Shown: piece after piece, positions 48,341-59,748 of the stretch
Layout of the letters: every line of letters starts with the position of its first letter
How positions within the stretch are numbered: the first letter of the stretch is position 1
Assembly: GCA_008802785.1 (NCBI GenBank)
Contig: VUYT01000029.1
Coordinates: 176,768 to 240,767, forward strand
Reading direction: 5' to 3'
DNA: 64,000 bases
Source of the DNA: Symmetrospora coprosmae
Taxonomy: Eukaryota > Basidiomycota > Cystobasidiomycetes > Symmetrosporaceae
Translations under genes and position numbers: made by a program
Notes under the pieces: model-generated
Seen by the model: the letters and a program-made list of their open reading frames with translations, nothing else
Databases searched by the model: none
Told to the model about the DNA's origin: nothing

Positions 48341-49990
48341 ATGTCTGCGAATGGATCCGCCGCCCCGTTGTTGTTGAGACCCAAGCTGTCCTGGCAGCCG
48401 TCTCCCAAAGACGCTTGGTACTATAGTACGCCGCTTGCGAGAGAGAACCCGTTCTATACGACATTCGTACGTCCCTGGCTGGGACCTCCAGACGACGCGA
48501 CGTTTGGACGGCACGACTTGCCCTGGTCGCCGCGCGAGCAGGCTCTGCGAAGCGACCCAAGATGGGATGTGTCGGACGGGCGCGCGTATTTGGACAGGGG
48601 TGCGTCGGCCAAGGGGAAAGCGCGCAAATGGGTCTTCTACCAGGTAGGATGTTGCATGCTGCATCGAGTGGCGCTTCACAAGCGAGTGCACGACTCACGC
48701 ACCTGCTCGCGATCGTCTGGCGTCAGGTCTGGGAGGCCAAAAAACCTACACGAGACCCTCAAGCAGATATCTGCTACTGCCATGGCATCAGTGAGCTCCT
48801 GAACGCACTATGGCACTCTAAAGCTTCCAGGTCCGTTGAGATGCGGCATCGCAGACGATTACGGCGGCAAGTTTGCAGAGCATGCCCCGCGTTTGCTTGA
48901 GGCAGGATATCGCATCATCGTACCGGATCTCCCTTCCCATGGCAGATCGACAGGCCTGCACGCCTACGTTCTTAATGTGAGTCCTTTCGAGCTTGACATA
49001 GGAGGTAGACAACGCGACGCTCTCCGGGCTGATGAAGAGAATTTACAGATGGAGGATGTAGCCGCAGGCGTCGACGCCGTCATCTGCGACGTTGCGCTCA
49101 AAGACATGGAACGTGCCGGCAAGACGGAGGCAGCAATCGACGAGCGCAAGCTGTTCGCCGCGGGTAGCAGCATGGGAGGCTTCACAGCTCTCCTCTACGC
49201 GCTGTACGTCCCTGGCCACTGTCCGCTCGAGCGCAGCGCAGCTTGCGACATGCTGAGAGACACTCTCCGCTAAACAGACAGTATCCCCCGGCCCCGCTTT
49301 CAGATGCAGCCGAGACAGGAGGCATCAGGGCCACCTTCAATGGCGTCAGGCGACCAGCACTTACTGGTGTCTTGCTATTGTGTCCGATGATACAGATAGC
49401 GCCTGTACGTCGCGCCCCTGCCTCCCGTATCACCCGCTCTCTGCTGAAAGATCTGCCGACCGCCATTTCCGACCTCAAGGAGTCTCGCCCGAGCATGCTT
49501 GTCGAGTATTTTGCGCGGGCGATCAGCTACTTTGCCGGTCGCTTCCCTCTAGCCGAAGCGAATAGGGGGCGGAACACTTGGGATGCCAGCCTTGAGCAAG
49601 AATGTGCGTTCGCTATAGCCTCTGCCATATCGTGGCCGCAGAATTGACACCCTCTGCTTCGCTCTGCTCATAGTCGATGCGGATCCAATGGCGTATACGG
49701 GCAAGTTGCGGATAGCAACAGGTCTGGCATGTCTGCACGGCATGCAGTCGGTTGAGGCGCGCATGCACGAGCTCCGACTGCCATTCAAGGTAATCCACGG
49801 CACATCTGACCGCGCTACCAACTGGCGAGGGTCACAAAAGCTGTTCGAGACGGCCTCTTCAAGGGACAAGGAGATCGAGCTCGTAGAGGGGGCCGAGCAT
49901 ATCCTCCTGCGCGTTGGGAGAGACGCGGAGGACGACAGGCCACGACAGGAGGTGCTGGCAATGATGCTGGACTGGCTGGACAGACATTGA
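48341..49990 (+). CDS. Alpha/beta hydrolase (monoglyceride-lipase-like), tandem copy 1
   Basis: Serine hydrolase related to monoacylglycerol lipases (S33-type fold). The N-terminus (MSANGSAAPLLLRPKLSWQP, then DAWYYSTPL) precedes the core: YCHGI and DYGGKFAEHAPRLLEAGYRI, the HGRSTGLHAYV segment, the nucleophile elbow AAGSSMGGFTALLYAL, LLLCPMIQIAP, and KVIHGTSDRATNW and VEGAEHILL with the expected Asp and His. It ends MMLDWLDRH. Six or so introns. The start at 48341 is the first ATG and aligns with the paralog downstream. Substrate unknown. Confidence 0.8.
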
Positions 49991-50304
49991 GGAGGCGAGA
50001 ACAGCTTTCGTCATAATGAATGGCGGAAAGTGACTCTGTGCAGCCTCTGCTAATGTGTGACCGTACCTCTCGTCGAACGGGCACTCTAACGCTCTGACGT
50101 TACTGCAATACTGCAATGACAGTACTGACAGCAAGAACAGCTCGGCTGACTGGTCCATGGCTCAGCATCTCTCGCGCTTGGCGTCTACTCTCCTCTTCTC
50201 CCTTTCGCATCTCTTCAATCCCCTTTGACTTGTCGTCCCCTTGCAGCTGGCATATCGGCTTAGCGGTACTTATCGCTTCACCCTCTACGATCAGTATCAA
50301 CATC
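49991..50304. other. Spacer between tandem hydrolases
   Basis: 314 bases. An in-frame upstream ATG at 50116 could extend copy 2 by 63 residues, but the paralog alignment favours the start at 50305. Confidence 0.4.
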
Positions 50305-52010
50305 ATGCTCAACAAGACAAAGGCCGCCTCCTCCAAGACTGCTACTCACATCCCATGGGCTCCTCCGGCCCATGAAGCTGCCTACTACACTACCAAGACA
50401 CCAGCGCTCACGGAGAGTGTAGTGTATACCAGCTTCATACAGCCCTTGACTGGAGTATCAGACCCGACGCACGGTAGAGACCTTCTTCCGAGAAGTCCTG
50501 CTGAAGAAGCTCTTCGCGCGGATCCGAAACACAGCGTCACCGAGTATCGCTGTCTCTTGGACGGCAGTGACGCCGGGCCCGTCTATGGCGCCAGAGACAA
50601 GAGCTCGGGAGAGCGAGCCGACACGTGGATATACTATCAGGTGCGCTGAACGCATTCGCATTTGCCCTGGCTTGTCAACCGCGCTAAACCTCACCTCTGG
50701 CTGTCGGCCAGGTCTGGGAGCTGACCGAGGGAGCAAGTACGAGAGATATCGTATACTGCCATGGGGTTTGTGACTACGGAGGCAACTTCTCCTCACATGC
50801 AAGCCACTTTCTCGATGCTGGCTATCGTTTGAGTGCGTCGGCTTCCCCGTCACGCTGGCCCTGCGCAGCTGGCTACCTCAGGCAGGCAGTCTGACCGCCC
50901 GGTATCTATCCTTGTCGCAGTTGTCGGAGACCACATTGGGCATGGCCGGTCGACCGGTCTCCATGGCTACGTTCCCGATGTGAGTAGCTCTCCGTTTCAG
51001 TCGAGCCCGTCTGACAACGGCTGAGCCGGACACCACTACTCCGTGCTGTTTACCAGCTGAAGATTCTCGTAGACGGGCTCGGAGCCGTGATCCGCGCCGT
51101 CGAACGCACGGACGAAGCGCACGGGAGGACTAGAGCTCAAATCGATGCCCGGAAACGTTTCCTGCTGGGCGCCTCGATCGGCGGGTGTACTGCCCTCCTG
51201 TACACCATGTAAGTGGCAATAGTGAGCGCGTGGAAGGTGGCCTTTCGTACTGATACAGATCTACTTCCAGCCTCAATCCTCCCACTTCTGCTCCGGGCGA
51301 CGCACACACGCAGAATGCCGGTGTCCACACAGCCAACAGGATCACCGGGCTGCTGCTGCTCTGTCCCATGCTTTCTATCGCTCCCGTACATTTCTTCCCC
51401 CTCTTCCATGACACTCGGGCTTACCTGCTTCCTTCCGCAGGAATCTCTTCCGCCAAAAGCTGTCCAAATCATAGGCACAGCTGTGGCGCGAATCGCAGGC
51501 CGAGTACCGCTGCTGAAGGGCCCAGCCGGAATGTCGAGTTCGGACATTAGCCTGGAAGAGCAGTGTGAGTCTGCAGCTTCCTGCTGATTCCACCGTGCTG
51601 AACCGTGCGCTCCGCCTGCGTGACTCTCAGTCGCTGCCGACCCGCAGACGTACTCCGGCAGATTCAGGATTGGCACGGCCGGCGCTTGTCTGAAGGCCAT
51701 TCAGTTGGTTGAGGACCGCTTAGCAAATGTACAGGTGCCCTTCAAGGTCCTGCATGGCGAGCAAGACCGCGTGACGTCGTACTTGTGAGGCTGCTCGCCG
51801 CTGCAAACGCTCTGCTTCATCACAGGCTGATGGGTGCCCGTCCGCAGGGGGAGTAAGAAGCTATTCGAGACGGCTGTGTCCGCTGACAAGGAGATGAAGG
51901 TCTATCCGGGCGAGCAACACGAGCTCCTTAGAGCCGGCAGGATACCCGCGGATCACGAGAGGCGGGCAATGGTGCTGCATGATATGCTCGAGTGGCTCGA
52001 CAGGCACTAG
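50305..52010 (+). CDS. Alpha/beta hydrolase (monoglyceride-lipase-like), tandem copy 2
   Basis: Tandem paralog of the gene at 48341. The N-terminus MLNKTKAASSKTATHIPWAP, then EAAYYTTKTP, aligns with copy 1. The core has IVYCHGVCDYGGNFSSHA, GHGRSTGLHGYVPD, the nucleophile elbow LGASIGGCTALLYTM (Gly-x-Ser-x-Gly kept), LLLCPMLSIAP, and KVLHGEQDRVTSYL with the Asp and YPGEQHELLRAG with the His. It ends MLEWLDRH and TAG at 52008-52010. Intron positions follow copy 1 in several places, for example after IYYQ and before VWE. Both copies keep a complete triad, so both may be active with different specificity. Confidence 0.78.
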
Positions 52011-52066
52011 CTGAGATGACACTGGTAGCAGCATCGAGTAGGGACTAGGTGGACTCGATACAATGG

Positions 52067-53568
52067 TCACTCTGTACCCCACTTCCGACGCTCGTCTTCT
52101 GCGAGCCTGTTCGCAAATGCCCCTGGCTTCAGAACGATGCCCCGCTGACGAGCGACCTTGACCAGACCCTCCCATCTGATCCACGTCTTTTGCTTCTCGA
52201 CGAACCTCTCGACTTCCGTCTCGAGCCCATCGAGGGTGTCGAGACCATATTTGATGTCTACGACTAGCGAGCGCAGAACAGGAAGATGCAACTCGTTCTG
52301 CAGGTACTTGACGAGAGGAAGTAAGCTGTACAAGTCGATTTGCATTTTGAGTGTCGAAAGCGTCGGAGGAAGATGTTGCAGGACGAAGCGACCGTGGGTG
52401 TTGAAGCGCTCCAGATTTGCCAGGCCTTTCAGAGGCCGGAGATCCGAATCGGCGTAGTATGTCGTAAAGCAAAGTGCCTGGAGCCTCGCCAAGACATGCT
52501 CAGGTACTGCGCTGCACAACCTCTGGCTCAGGAGTGGGCAGCCAATTGCGAGGCTGGTGAAGTGCGGGGAGCGTTCGAGCAGGACGGTGAGGATGTCCTG
52601 GATCTCGAGTGCGACGTTGTCCGGGGTACCATAGTACTTGGCGATTGCTGGCTCCATGCTGCCAGACACCGACCGACTGTATAGTGGGATGTAATAGAAG
52701 TCGAGAAAGCGCAGCTGCGGGAGCCCAGCGAACGCCTTCTCGTCGAACCAGTCGTCTTCAGGCCACCCAGTGGCCTTGCCAGCCGTATACTGGATGCGAA
52801 GGGACCGGAGCTCCGATAGCTGGATGGAGAGGAGCGGTCCCAGCATGATACTGAGATCCGGCTTCGCACCTTCCACCACCCTAGCCAAGGTGTCGAGCTT
52901 TGGAAGGCGCTGCAGGCTGGCGCACAGCTGTCCCATGGCACGAGCTGTCGGAATGTTTGCCATATGTCCATCCCAACCGAGCAACACGGCCGAAGCCCTC
53001 CTGCATGCATCTATGAGAGGCACGAGATGCTCCAGAATGCCCGTATCGCGGTCGGCGATCAGCTGCAGTGTTCGCACGCTCTCCGCGAGGTTTCGGCCCG
53101 GAAGATACCACTCTGCTGGTTCGCATAGAGTGCGGAACTTGAGTGAGATTGCTTGTCCGGCAGCCCTTTCCAACTCGTAGGGATGGAGCAGATGACGGTA
53201 GAACCTGGGCATCGCCTGCTCCGAGAACCGCTTGTTGACCCGACACAGGGATCTCAGCGCCCGCCAGTCGTCGGGATGTTTGACAACCTTCGAGATTTCG
53301 TCCTGGCTGTGTTCACGCGGCTTGATGACTGGAGTCGTCAAGTGGTCGCACAGGAGGCCGATGAGCTCGTGAGGGAGCCGGAGAATGGGCGCTCTACGTG
53401 CATGCGGACACTGCTGAGCTTTGTTTTCCTCGCAGGACGACAGGCGGGAATGCGGCCTACTTACATTCCCGTAGCAAGCTTTGCTTTATCCTCTTTCGGT
53501 CTCTGAGACTTCCTTGCACGGCTGTGCATGTTGGACACGATCCTTCGCGAATCGGACTTTGGCGCCAT
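52067..53568 (-). CDS. F-box-like protein, paralog 2
   Basis: Second family member. Exon 1 (53465-53568) begins MAPKSDSRRIVSNMHSRARK, a basic N-terminus, and ends at a GTAAGT donor; the acceptor CACGTAG places a phase-2 junction just before the F-box (LRLPHELIGLLCDHL). WRALRSLCRVNKRFSEQAMP and RFYRHLL follow, then a body of degenerate Leu-rich repeats (LPKLDTLARVV, LPQLRFLDFYYIPL, LANLERFNTHGRFVL), ending RLAEDERRKWGTE. About 450 residues. Some frames begin at a non-ATG codon near 53341, which is inside the F-box, so the upstream exon is needed. The stop is 57 bases from the stop of alpha/beta hydrolase copy 2 (convergent). Role in SCF complexes is inferred from the F-box only. Confidence 0.65.
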
Positions 53569-54005
53569 GGGGACTTCCTGAAGAGGCGGAGATATGGTTT
53601 AGATATTGAGCTGGAACGTATAATATTGACGATGTGAGGGAGCTGTAGACTGTTCAGCTATCATAAGCCGCGACTCGACCACGTTGAGCGGAGCAAAACC
53701 TGGCCTCTCCGCGTTGGCAGGACAACGGAGGAGGAACCCCTCAGAGCACAAGAGCACGATCAAGGCTTGAATGGCAGCTCGTGTGCCCGTAGCAATATTA
53801 GATGGTCGATCTCATCATTCCCGTACTTGTGCTTGCTCTATGCCTCGCATCATTGTCGACGCCTGCCTGCTACACCGATTCTCCGCCTCCGCATCGTCTC
53901 CGCCGGCCGCCCCGTCTTCCCGACCGCTATACAGTAAGAGGACGGCGAATGTCGGTTGCGTATGCGTGGAAGACTCGGCTCCTCGTTGATGTATGCGTCT
54001 GTCCT
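53569..54005. other. Intergenic region between F-box-like paralogs 2 and 3
   Basis: About 440 bases upstream of paralog 2 and downstream of paralog 3. Nothing recognised. Confidence 0.4.
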
Positions 54006-55516
54006 CTAGACGCACCACTCCTGGCGCACTTCCTCCGGCCATCCGAACGCGAAGCTTCCCGGCTGCAGCCGCAGATTGCGTTCGTGCGCATATGCCTTTA
54101 GCACAAACCAGGATTGCCAGAGAGCCGCGCGCTCGATGTCGTCCTCGTCGTCGTCCGGAGGCCCCAGGTAGGCGTAGGCGTCCACGCCCACCTCGAGCGT
54201 CGATAAAGCTGGTAGACTGTGCTGCTCCGCGAGAAAAGCGACAAGTCTGTCGAGCTCGTCCAATTCGCGCACCGAGAGGGCGAGACGTGCGATCTGAAAT
54301 GGCAGACGGTTCCAGGCGTCGTCATGGAGTGCGACATCGGATTGGAAGTGAACGAGCTTGTCCAGCCTCAAGATTGGGTCGATCCGGAAAACTGCCGCAG
54401 CGCCGAGATACTCGAGGGAGAGGCCTTGCAGCTTGTCCAAAATGAAGTCGGGTATCGCCATGCAGAGTTCGTCGCTGAGCATCTCCGACCTGATCTTGAG
54501 GCCTGTGATGTCTGGCGAGTTCCGAAGGAGTGCAAAGAGGATGTCTTGGACCTCCTGCACTGCTTCCTGCATCGAGGCATAGCAGCTTGGCAGCCGCAAA
54601 CTACCCCAGGTATCGATATTGACGGGCCTGAAAGCGAGATCGAGATAGCGGAGCTTGGGGAGTGCTGCGCGGACCTGCTTGTCAAACCAGTTCCTGCTTG
54701 GCAAAGGCGTCGATGCATGCGCGAAGTGAGTGAGATGCAGTGTCTCTAGATGGGGCAGCCGGATCGATAGCAGGGGCGCAACAGATGTTGCCATGTCAAT
54801 CTCGACGGTGTTGATGCACCAATCGAGCGTGTTGAGCTGTGGAAGTTGCTCGAGTCGGGCGCAGACTCGCTGCATTGCCGGGAGCAGCGCTTGTGTTGCC
54901 AGCACCGACCATCGCGTGAAGTTCAAAGTGACGACGCTGACGTTCTCGCAGGCTTCGAGTAGGGGCAGGATGTGCTGGTCGATCCCGATATCTCCACAAA
55001 TGCGCAGGTTGAGGGTGCGCACCATCTGCGCAAGGCGCAAGCGTGAGGCGTGGCCGGCGTGCCCCTGATTGAGGGACAGGGTCCGACGCTGCAACTCGAT
55101 GGATTGCCTTACATCGACCGCATCGGGTACCGCGTATTGGACGGCCGTGAAGTGCGATACGTGCCTGAAGAGCAAGGGCCGAGCGAGCGACTCGAAGCGC
55201 CTGGACACGAGGGACAGCGAACGCAAGGTGCGGAGCTGCAGAGGATCCTCGAGGAATGCCGCGCCAGGGAACCGGCTGGACCACTGAATCTTCAGGTCGG
55301 GCTGAGCGAAATGTCCGAAGACCTCCGAGATGAGCTCGTCCGGGAGGCGTGGAATCCTGTCATTCACAGAGAGGATCAGCATTTGTCGAAACACACTGCC
55401 GGATGCGCACGCCCTTACGGTGCACTTCATTCTTGCTTCTCCCTGATGCGTTTCGAGCGGCGGCGTACTGATATCGCCGAAGCGTCGAGCGCGTCGACCT
55501 TGCGATGGGGCGCCAT
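54006..55516 (-). CDS. F-box-like protein, paralog 3
   Basis: Third family member, with the clearest F-box: IPRLPDELISEVFGHFAQPD, then LRSLSLVSRRFESLARPLLF and RHVSHF. The Leu-rich body runs through LEACENVSVVTLNF, LEQLPQLNTLDWCI, LPHLETLHLTHFAH, LPKLRYLDLAFRPVNI and KLQGLSLEYLGA, to an acidic DDDEDD segment and GWPEEVRQEWCV. Two 5' models: an intronless start at 55430 or 55382, or exon 1 at 55437-55516 (MAPHRKVDALDASAISVRRR, then SKRIRE) joined by a GC-AG intron of 80 bases (55357-55436). The second puts a phase-2 intron exactly where paralogs 1, 2 and 4 have theirs and gives another basic MAP N-terminus, so I prefer it. Confidence 0.68.
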
Positions 55517-55862
55517 CACGGTGCGAGCGAAGGGGTCTGTACTCTGTCACGCATACGCATAGAAGACCAGATGGAGGAAGTTTCGTTCCTTCTGCAGCGG
55601 ACTCTTCCGAGCGGAGCTGAGAAGAGTGCCGCCTGTACACGTTCTCTACATCCTCCCCGCACAGACTTGCACTCGGAAGGGCAAGGCTGGAAGACCCGCA
55701 CCCGCTCGCGAGTATTAGACACGATGCGCGTCTCTCATTCTCGAGTGCCAGCCGTCACTGTCCAAGACGCGTCGAACGCCGCCATTTACAGCAGAAGGCA
55801 GCCCCCTTGCCAGCCTTTATTGTCTATTTGCGCCCAAGGCAGCACAACGTTAGCGTCTGCCA
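55517..55862. other. Intergenic region between F-box-like paralog 3 and LSC1
   Basis: About 345 bases; presumed promoter of paralog 3 and 3' end of LSC1. No feature recognised. Confidence 0.4.
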
Positions 55863-57932
55863 CTATGCCAGGCCCGCCTCCTTCATGGCCTTCTGCATCA
55901 TGGCCCCAATCTTCGCTGGGCTATCGCAGACGAACGCGCCGGCCCTCTCGAGCGCCGCGACCTTGTCCTCCGCCTTGCCCTTTCCACCGCTGATGATGGC
56001 GCCCGCGTGGCCCATCCGCCTGCCCGGTGGTGCCGTGCGCCCGGCGATAAAGCCGACGACGGGCTTGGGGTTTGCGCGCGTCTTGTTGTACTGCTCGAGG
56101 TACGCGGCCGCTTCCTCCTCCATGCTTCCGCCAATCTCGCCAATCAGCACAATGCCTGTCAGGTGACGCACACACACGCGCGCGCGTCAGCATGTTCATG
56201 CTTCTCGCTCGCCCGGATCTAAATAGGAGAGAGAGAGAGAACCCACCCTCCGTCGCGTCGTCCTCGAGGAAGTACTTGATGACGTCAATGTGCTGCGAGC
56301 CCGGGAAGGGATCACCACCGATGCCAATGACGAGGCTCTGGCCCAATCCCACGCGCGTGGTCTGGTCGACCGCCTCGTACGTGAGCGTCCCGGAGCGCGA
56401 GACGACGCCAATCTTCCCCGGGCTGAAGATGCGCGAGGGCATGATGCCAATCTTGCACCCTTTGCCGTCGGTGAAGCCGCCCGCGAGGCCGGGCGAGTTG
56501 GGCCCAATCCTGCCAGCGTCGACGCCCATATCAGCGTCAGCTCCACGCGACACGCATCAGGCAAAGAATCCCGAAGGGGGAGAGCGACGGGGCCAGTTCC
56601 GGGACGCACATGCGCGACTTGCTCTGCGAGCGCAGCGCCTGTGCGACGCGGACCTCATCCTGCTGCGGGATGCCCTCAGTGATGGCGACGATGAGGGGGA
56701 CCTCTGCCTCGATGGCCTCGAGGATGGCCTCTGCTGCGAAAGGCGGCGGGACGTAGATGACGGACGCGTGGGGTTTTTCGTGCTTGACGGTCTGGGCGCA
56801 GTTGTACACGCGGATTGGCATCAGTCCGGCGAGATGCATGCAAACGCGACAAGTGGGCGAACGCACCTCGGCGACGGTCGCGTAGACTGGCAGGCCGAGA
56901 TGGGTCTGGCCGGCCTTCTTTGGCGAGACACCAGCGACAAAGTTGGTTCCGCTGTGAGTCGGATCAGGTTGGCGTCAGGGCGTTGCTCCGTGGCCAGCTC
57001 GCGTGTTCGGGTGCTGTGCCATCAGCACCCAGAGGATTCTCCCTAACTCCCACTCACTAGGCGATGGACTCTTGGGCGTGGAAGGTGGCCGTCTTGCCCG
57101 TGAAGCCTGTGGAGGGTTGCCAGATACAAGCGGGGATGACATTAGCGTGGTGCTCGCTAATGGTGAGCCTCCTGCAGTGGCTGGGTCGGCAGAGTCGAAG
57201 CTCGTATAGCGTTTGACGATGTCAGCACGCGAGCATGTAGTCTGGTCCGGCTGGGCATGGCAGGCGGGGTGCCTCGGTCGCGGGTTCCTGCCCTGCCCGC
57301 CAGGCGAAGCGAAGGTGGGCGTGCCCTCATCCATGGCTGCCGCAGAGTGCCATGCCATTCTGCCTGGCGCGCTGGTATGCTCCCTCTTGCCTCCAAATGG
57401 GCACAGCCAGCAATGGGCGCAGCAGGGTCGTCCGCTTGCTCGCTCGCCTTCTCGTTCGCTGCCTCGCAGCCCGACCGAGGCGTGTCCCCGTCTCCGCCCA
57501 TTTGCGCTCGCCGGCGCAGCTCGCTCGCTACTCAATGAGCCAAGCTGCGCATGGGCGACTATATCATTGGGCCTCCCTGGTGCCTCCCAGCCCAGCCCAG
57601 CCCAGCCCAGCCCAGCCCTGATCGTCTCGTGTTGTGTGCCCGCGCAGCCAATGCAGGGGAGATAGGATGGTGTCCCTCACCCTGGCAGATGACCTTTGTG
57701 TCCTTGCTCAGGCCCAGGTTGGGGATGGCTGCGAGCATAGCACAGCATAGTGTTGTGTCAGCGCAGCATCCTGCATCATCCCCACTATATTGCTGCACGT
57801 CGTCGGTGACGCACTGGCGTCGTATCCCGAGCCATACGAGAAGGTCGACTTGTTGCGGATGGCAGCACCGACTCGGGATGCGGACGCGCTGGAGCGCAGC
57901 AGCAGCGTGCGCGAGGTGGTTGCAGCGAGCAT
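55863..57932 (-). CDS. LSC1: Succinyl-CoA ligase alpha subunit, mitochondrial
   Basis: TCA-cycle enzyme that makes succinate and NTP from succinyl-CoA in the mitochondrial matrix. A presequence ([20 protein letters not shown], then [19 protein letters not shown]) joins across an intron to [17 protein letters not shown]; after a long 574-base intron comes [14 protein letters not shown]. Next are [86 protein letters not shown] and [20 protein letters not shown] with the phosphorylated His in GHAGA. It ends [11 protein letters not shown]. At least six introns. Length fits the family (about 330 residues). Confidence 0.94.
57586..57615. repeat. (CCCAG)6 pentanucleotide repeat in an LSC1 intron
   Basis: Six exact CCCAG units lie inside the long second intron of LSC1 (57107-57680). 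On the LSC1 strand this reads CTGGG, a G-rich array. Confidence 0.9.
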
Positions 57933-58301
57933 GGTGTCAGTCTCCTGTGCTGCTTCTGGTGTATATATGTGGGATGCCAACCGAAGCTGGGAGAGAGGAG
58001 CGAAACGGCGCCGTCTGCTCTGCCTTCGCCTGCTCTGCCGGGTCGGGCCGGAGCAGCCTCCGCGCGGTGCCTGGGAACAGGAGGAGGACTCGCTTCGCTT
58101 CTCGACGGCCAGATTCAACAACGACAGGACATACAGTACAGTAGACAATGACTCGTTATCGGATCGGATCGGGAATGGCCTGGCCAGTTCGCACCTCCCT
58201 GTGCAGTGGACGCAGCTCGCTCTCCGCCAGGCGTAATTGGTCTTGGCCGAAGACTGCATTGTCAAAATGACGGGTCCATGTCTGTGCCCGTGCTGCACAT
58301 A
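57933..58301. other. Intergenic region between LSC1 and the HVA22-like gene
   Basis: About 370 bases upstream of the LSC1 start. No recognised element. Confidence 0.4.
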
Positions 58302-59748
58302 TTACACCCAGTCGTTGCCTTCAAGGCGCAGCGGCGACGCGAATGCGGACGCGGGCGCATACGGGGCAAGGGACAGTGACGGTCCTCCCGTCACCACCTC
58401 GAGCTCGCTGCCTTTGTGCGCATCAGTCACTCTGATGCCCGCATCGGCGAGATTGGCATCTGCATTCGTAGTGATTGCTATGCTGGCGTCGTTCCAGCCT
58501 AGTCCCGCAATACTCGTACCGATGGCCGCTGACGCGTCGCCGTCTGACAGCAAATGTGGCTGCAGAGACGCGTGGCCGTACTCGGCCTTGTCGTTGTCGT
58601 TGTCCGGCGTGAGTGGGATGCCCTCATCACCATCACCGCCCGTGCTCCCACCAGTGCTGGTGTCCGTGAGCGTGAGCGTGCTCGGCGACGAGGGCGCCGG
58701 AGAGGGCAGCGCGGCTTCCCTCATCCTGGCCATTAGCTCCGGTGGTTGCTGTATGATCACCGCCATTTCAGTTGCACAGGGGCAAGTCAGCAGGGTCCCG
58801 CGGTGCCGTCACTGCTTGGCTATGCTGTGAGGCACGCCAGGAAAACAGAGGGGAAGGGTGCCACCTACCCACCTGTGCCGCGTCTTCCGGCCCGGCCGTC
58901 CCTGTGCCTGTAGCGCTCCCTAGCACGACGTCGGTGTTCCCGCTTGTTTCCCCGCTTGCGCTAGACCCACGTTGCCGCTGCCATGGCCCTTCCGGTGAAT
59001 GCGCCATCTCCTGGTCCTCGCTTTCGTCGTCTCCTCCTTTCTTCAACAATCCGCGCGCAGTCATTCTCCCGCCGCCCGCCGCCCCTTCGAGGCCCGTGAA
59101 GAAGGCCGCGCAGGGTTTTACGAGCTTTTCGAGGATCCAGCGCGCGCCTTGGAGCTCCTCGTCCATTGCGTAGAAGAGGAGCACGCTCTTGAAGAGGGTC
59201 CAGCGGAGCGGTGTCCCCGCGAGCTGTGCGGCGAGCGTCTGCGTGCGCTGTCGTCGTTGTCGTTGTTGCGCGCGCGTCACTGACTTTGACACTACTGACG
59301 CGCTGGCTGCTGCTGCTGCTGCTGTCGAGGCGGGTGGAGTGGTCCGCGCAGAGAGCCGGGCGACGACCGACGAAAAGAGGAAGCGCGGGACGATGCGCAC
59401 GAGGTGCTGGACCTCTTTCAGGCTGTCGAGGCGGAACCGGGTGCTCTCGAGAAGGCGGACGCCGGCGTAGAGCAGCCAGTAGGACAGCCACTGCTCAACC
59501 GCGTGCAGCTCTGCATTATCAGTGAGGAGGGCGCGGGCCGAGCGGAAGAAGGGGACGAGCTGGAAGACGAGGTTGAGCTGCGACGAGGGCAGGATGGGCA
59601 GGAGGAGCAGCGAGGTGAGGATGGGCGTCGTCAATCGCGCGCGCAGGATCCGGTAAAGACGGCGCCGGCGGGTCCGGCTTGAGCGTCTGGGTGACCCGGG
59701 TGAGGGTGACGGCGACGGCGACGAGGGTGGTGCTGCTTCGCTGTCCAT
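58302..59748 (-). CDS. HVA22/TB2/DP1 (REEP/Yop1)-like membrane-shaping protein
   Basis: Probable ER membrane protein of the TB2/DP1/HVA22 family, which bends tubular ER. The N-terminus from MDSEAAPPSSP is Pro/Ser/Arg-rich. Two hydrophobic hairpin-type segments follow: LTSLLLLPILPSSQLNLVFQ, then VEQWLSYWLLYAGVRLLEST. The family-like stretch LFKSVLLFYAMDEELQGARW and ILEKLVKPCAAFF corresponds to the K-x-x-L-L-x-W...QGA-x-x-I-Y-x-x-x-V-x-P pattern, with an Ala-rich, Ser/Arg insert before it. After an intron (acceptor CATACAG) the tail is acidic, Asp/Ser/Thr/Gly-rich. The frame stays open upstream to 60225 through a GAC-type repeat, so an earlier start cannot be ruled out. Divergent from CAP2. Confidence 0.6.

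Noticed and set aside
53339-53341. Non-ATG (TTG) start for F-box-like paralog 2
   Set aside because: It would cut the F-box; an ATG exon upstream with a strong GTAAGT donor in the right phase exists.
57213-57665. 150-codon plus-strand frame within an LSC1 intron
   Set aside because: Spans the CCCAG repeat and shows no recognisable feature; treated as chance.
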